A stretch of DNA of 6,111 bases, from positions 1 to 6,111 of the forward strand of contig PWGR01000251.1 in NCBI GenBank assembly GCA_003554565.1. The letters run 5' to 3'. Position numbers and translations under genes: made by a program. Source of the DNA: Clostridia bacterium (GTDB lineage: Bacteria; Bacillota; Sulfobacillia; SLMV01). Positions 6,048-6,111 of the stretch are shown here, piece after piece. The notes beneath the pieces are model-generated. The model made no database searches. It was not told the DNA's origin and was given only the letters and a program-made list of their open reading frames with translations. Every line of letters starts with the position of its first letter. Positions within the stretch are counted from its first letter, which is position 1.

Positions 6048-6111
6048 ACATTCACCCCCCCATATCCACCAGGAGCCGACGAGTCGTTGTCCTTTTTCCT
6101 CTTATTCTCAC
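6044..6111 (-). CDS. Possible 3' end of an upstream gene (partial)
   Basis: A reading frame open from the window edge ends at TGA (6046-6044), overlapping the yigZ ATG as ATGA, the same junction used twice in the hyd operon. The 21 visible codons give a hydrophilic tail beginning ENKRKKDND and ending GGYGGVNV, with no recognisable motif. A second frame is also open from the edge and stops at 6052. Neither can be confirmed from 68 bases, and the stretch may instead be the yigZ promoter region. Confidence 0.2.
   Translation of the reverse strand, partial: ENKRKKDNDSSAPGGYGGVNV

Overview
The window is a compact bacterial-type region of moderate GC content. Every recognisable gene lies on the minus strand, so the region reads from high to low coordinates. 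Most starts are ATG preceded by good Shine-Dalgarno sequences of the GGAGG/GGGAG type. Small overlaps of the ATGA kind are frequent. The genes do not identify the species. Group 3b NiFe hydrogenases occur in many anaerobic bacteria and in Thermococcales archaea. The strong SD signals and the YigZ-family neighbour favour a bacterium, probably anaerobic or facultative.

From the right: 6044-6111 may hold the last codons of an upstream gene. Next come a YigZ/IMPACT-family protein (5406-6047) and, 25 bases later, a D-2-hydroxyacid dehydrogenase (4385-5380). These two are probably cotranscribed. A 363-base non-coding stretch (4022-4384) follows and should carry the promoter and control region of the next operon. 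It contains inverted repeats and an excess of the pentamer TGTGC/GCACA.

The rest is a complete four-gene operon in the order hydB-hydG-hydD-hydA (4021 down to 24). It encodes a cytoplasmic, NAD(P)-linked group 3b NiFe hydrogenase (sulfhydrogenase). HydA carries the NiFe site and HydD carries three predicted [4Fe-4S] clusters. HydG binds FAD and NAD(P) and has a [2Fe-2S] site, and HydB carries two ferredoxin-type [4Fe-4S] motifs. Electrons are expected to pass between H2 at HydA and NAD(P)(H) at HydG through these clusters, in either direction. By homology the HydB/HydG pair can also reduce sulfur or polysulfide. The adjacent genes overlap by 4, 4 and 20 bases, so translation is probably coupled. 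No maturation genes (hypA-F, endopeptidase) lie in the window.

No mobile element, CRISPR array, rRNA or tRNA was found. I see no clearly new enzyme system. The best leads are the structured hydB upstream region and sequence signs that the neighbouring dehydrogenase prefers NADP(H), the cofactor usually associated with group 3b hydrogenases.
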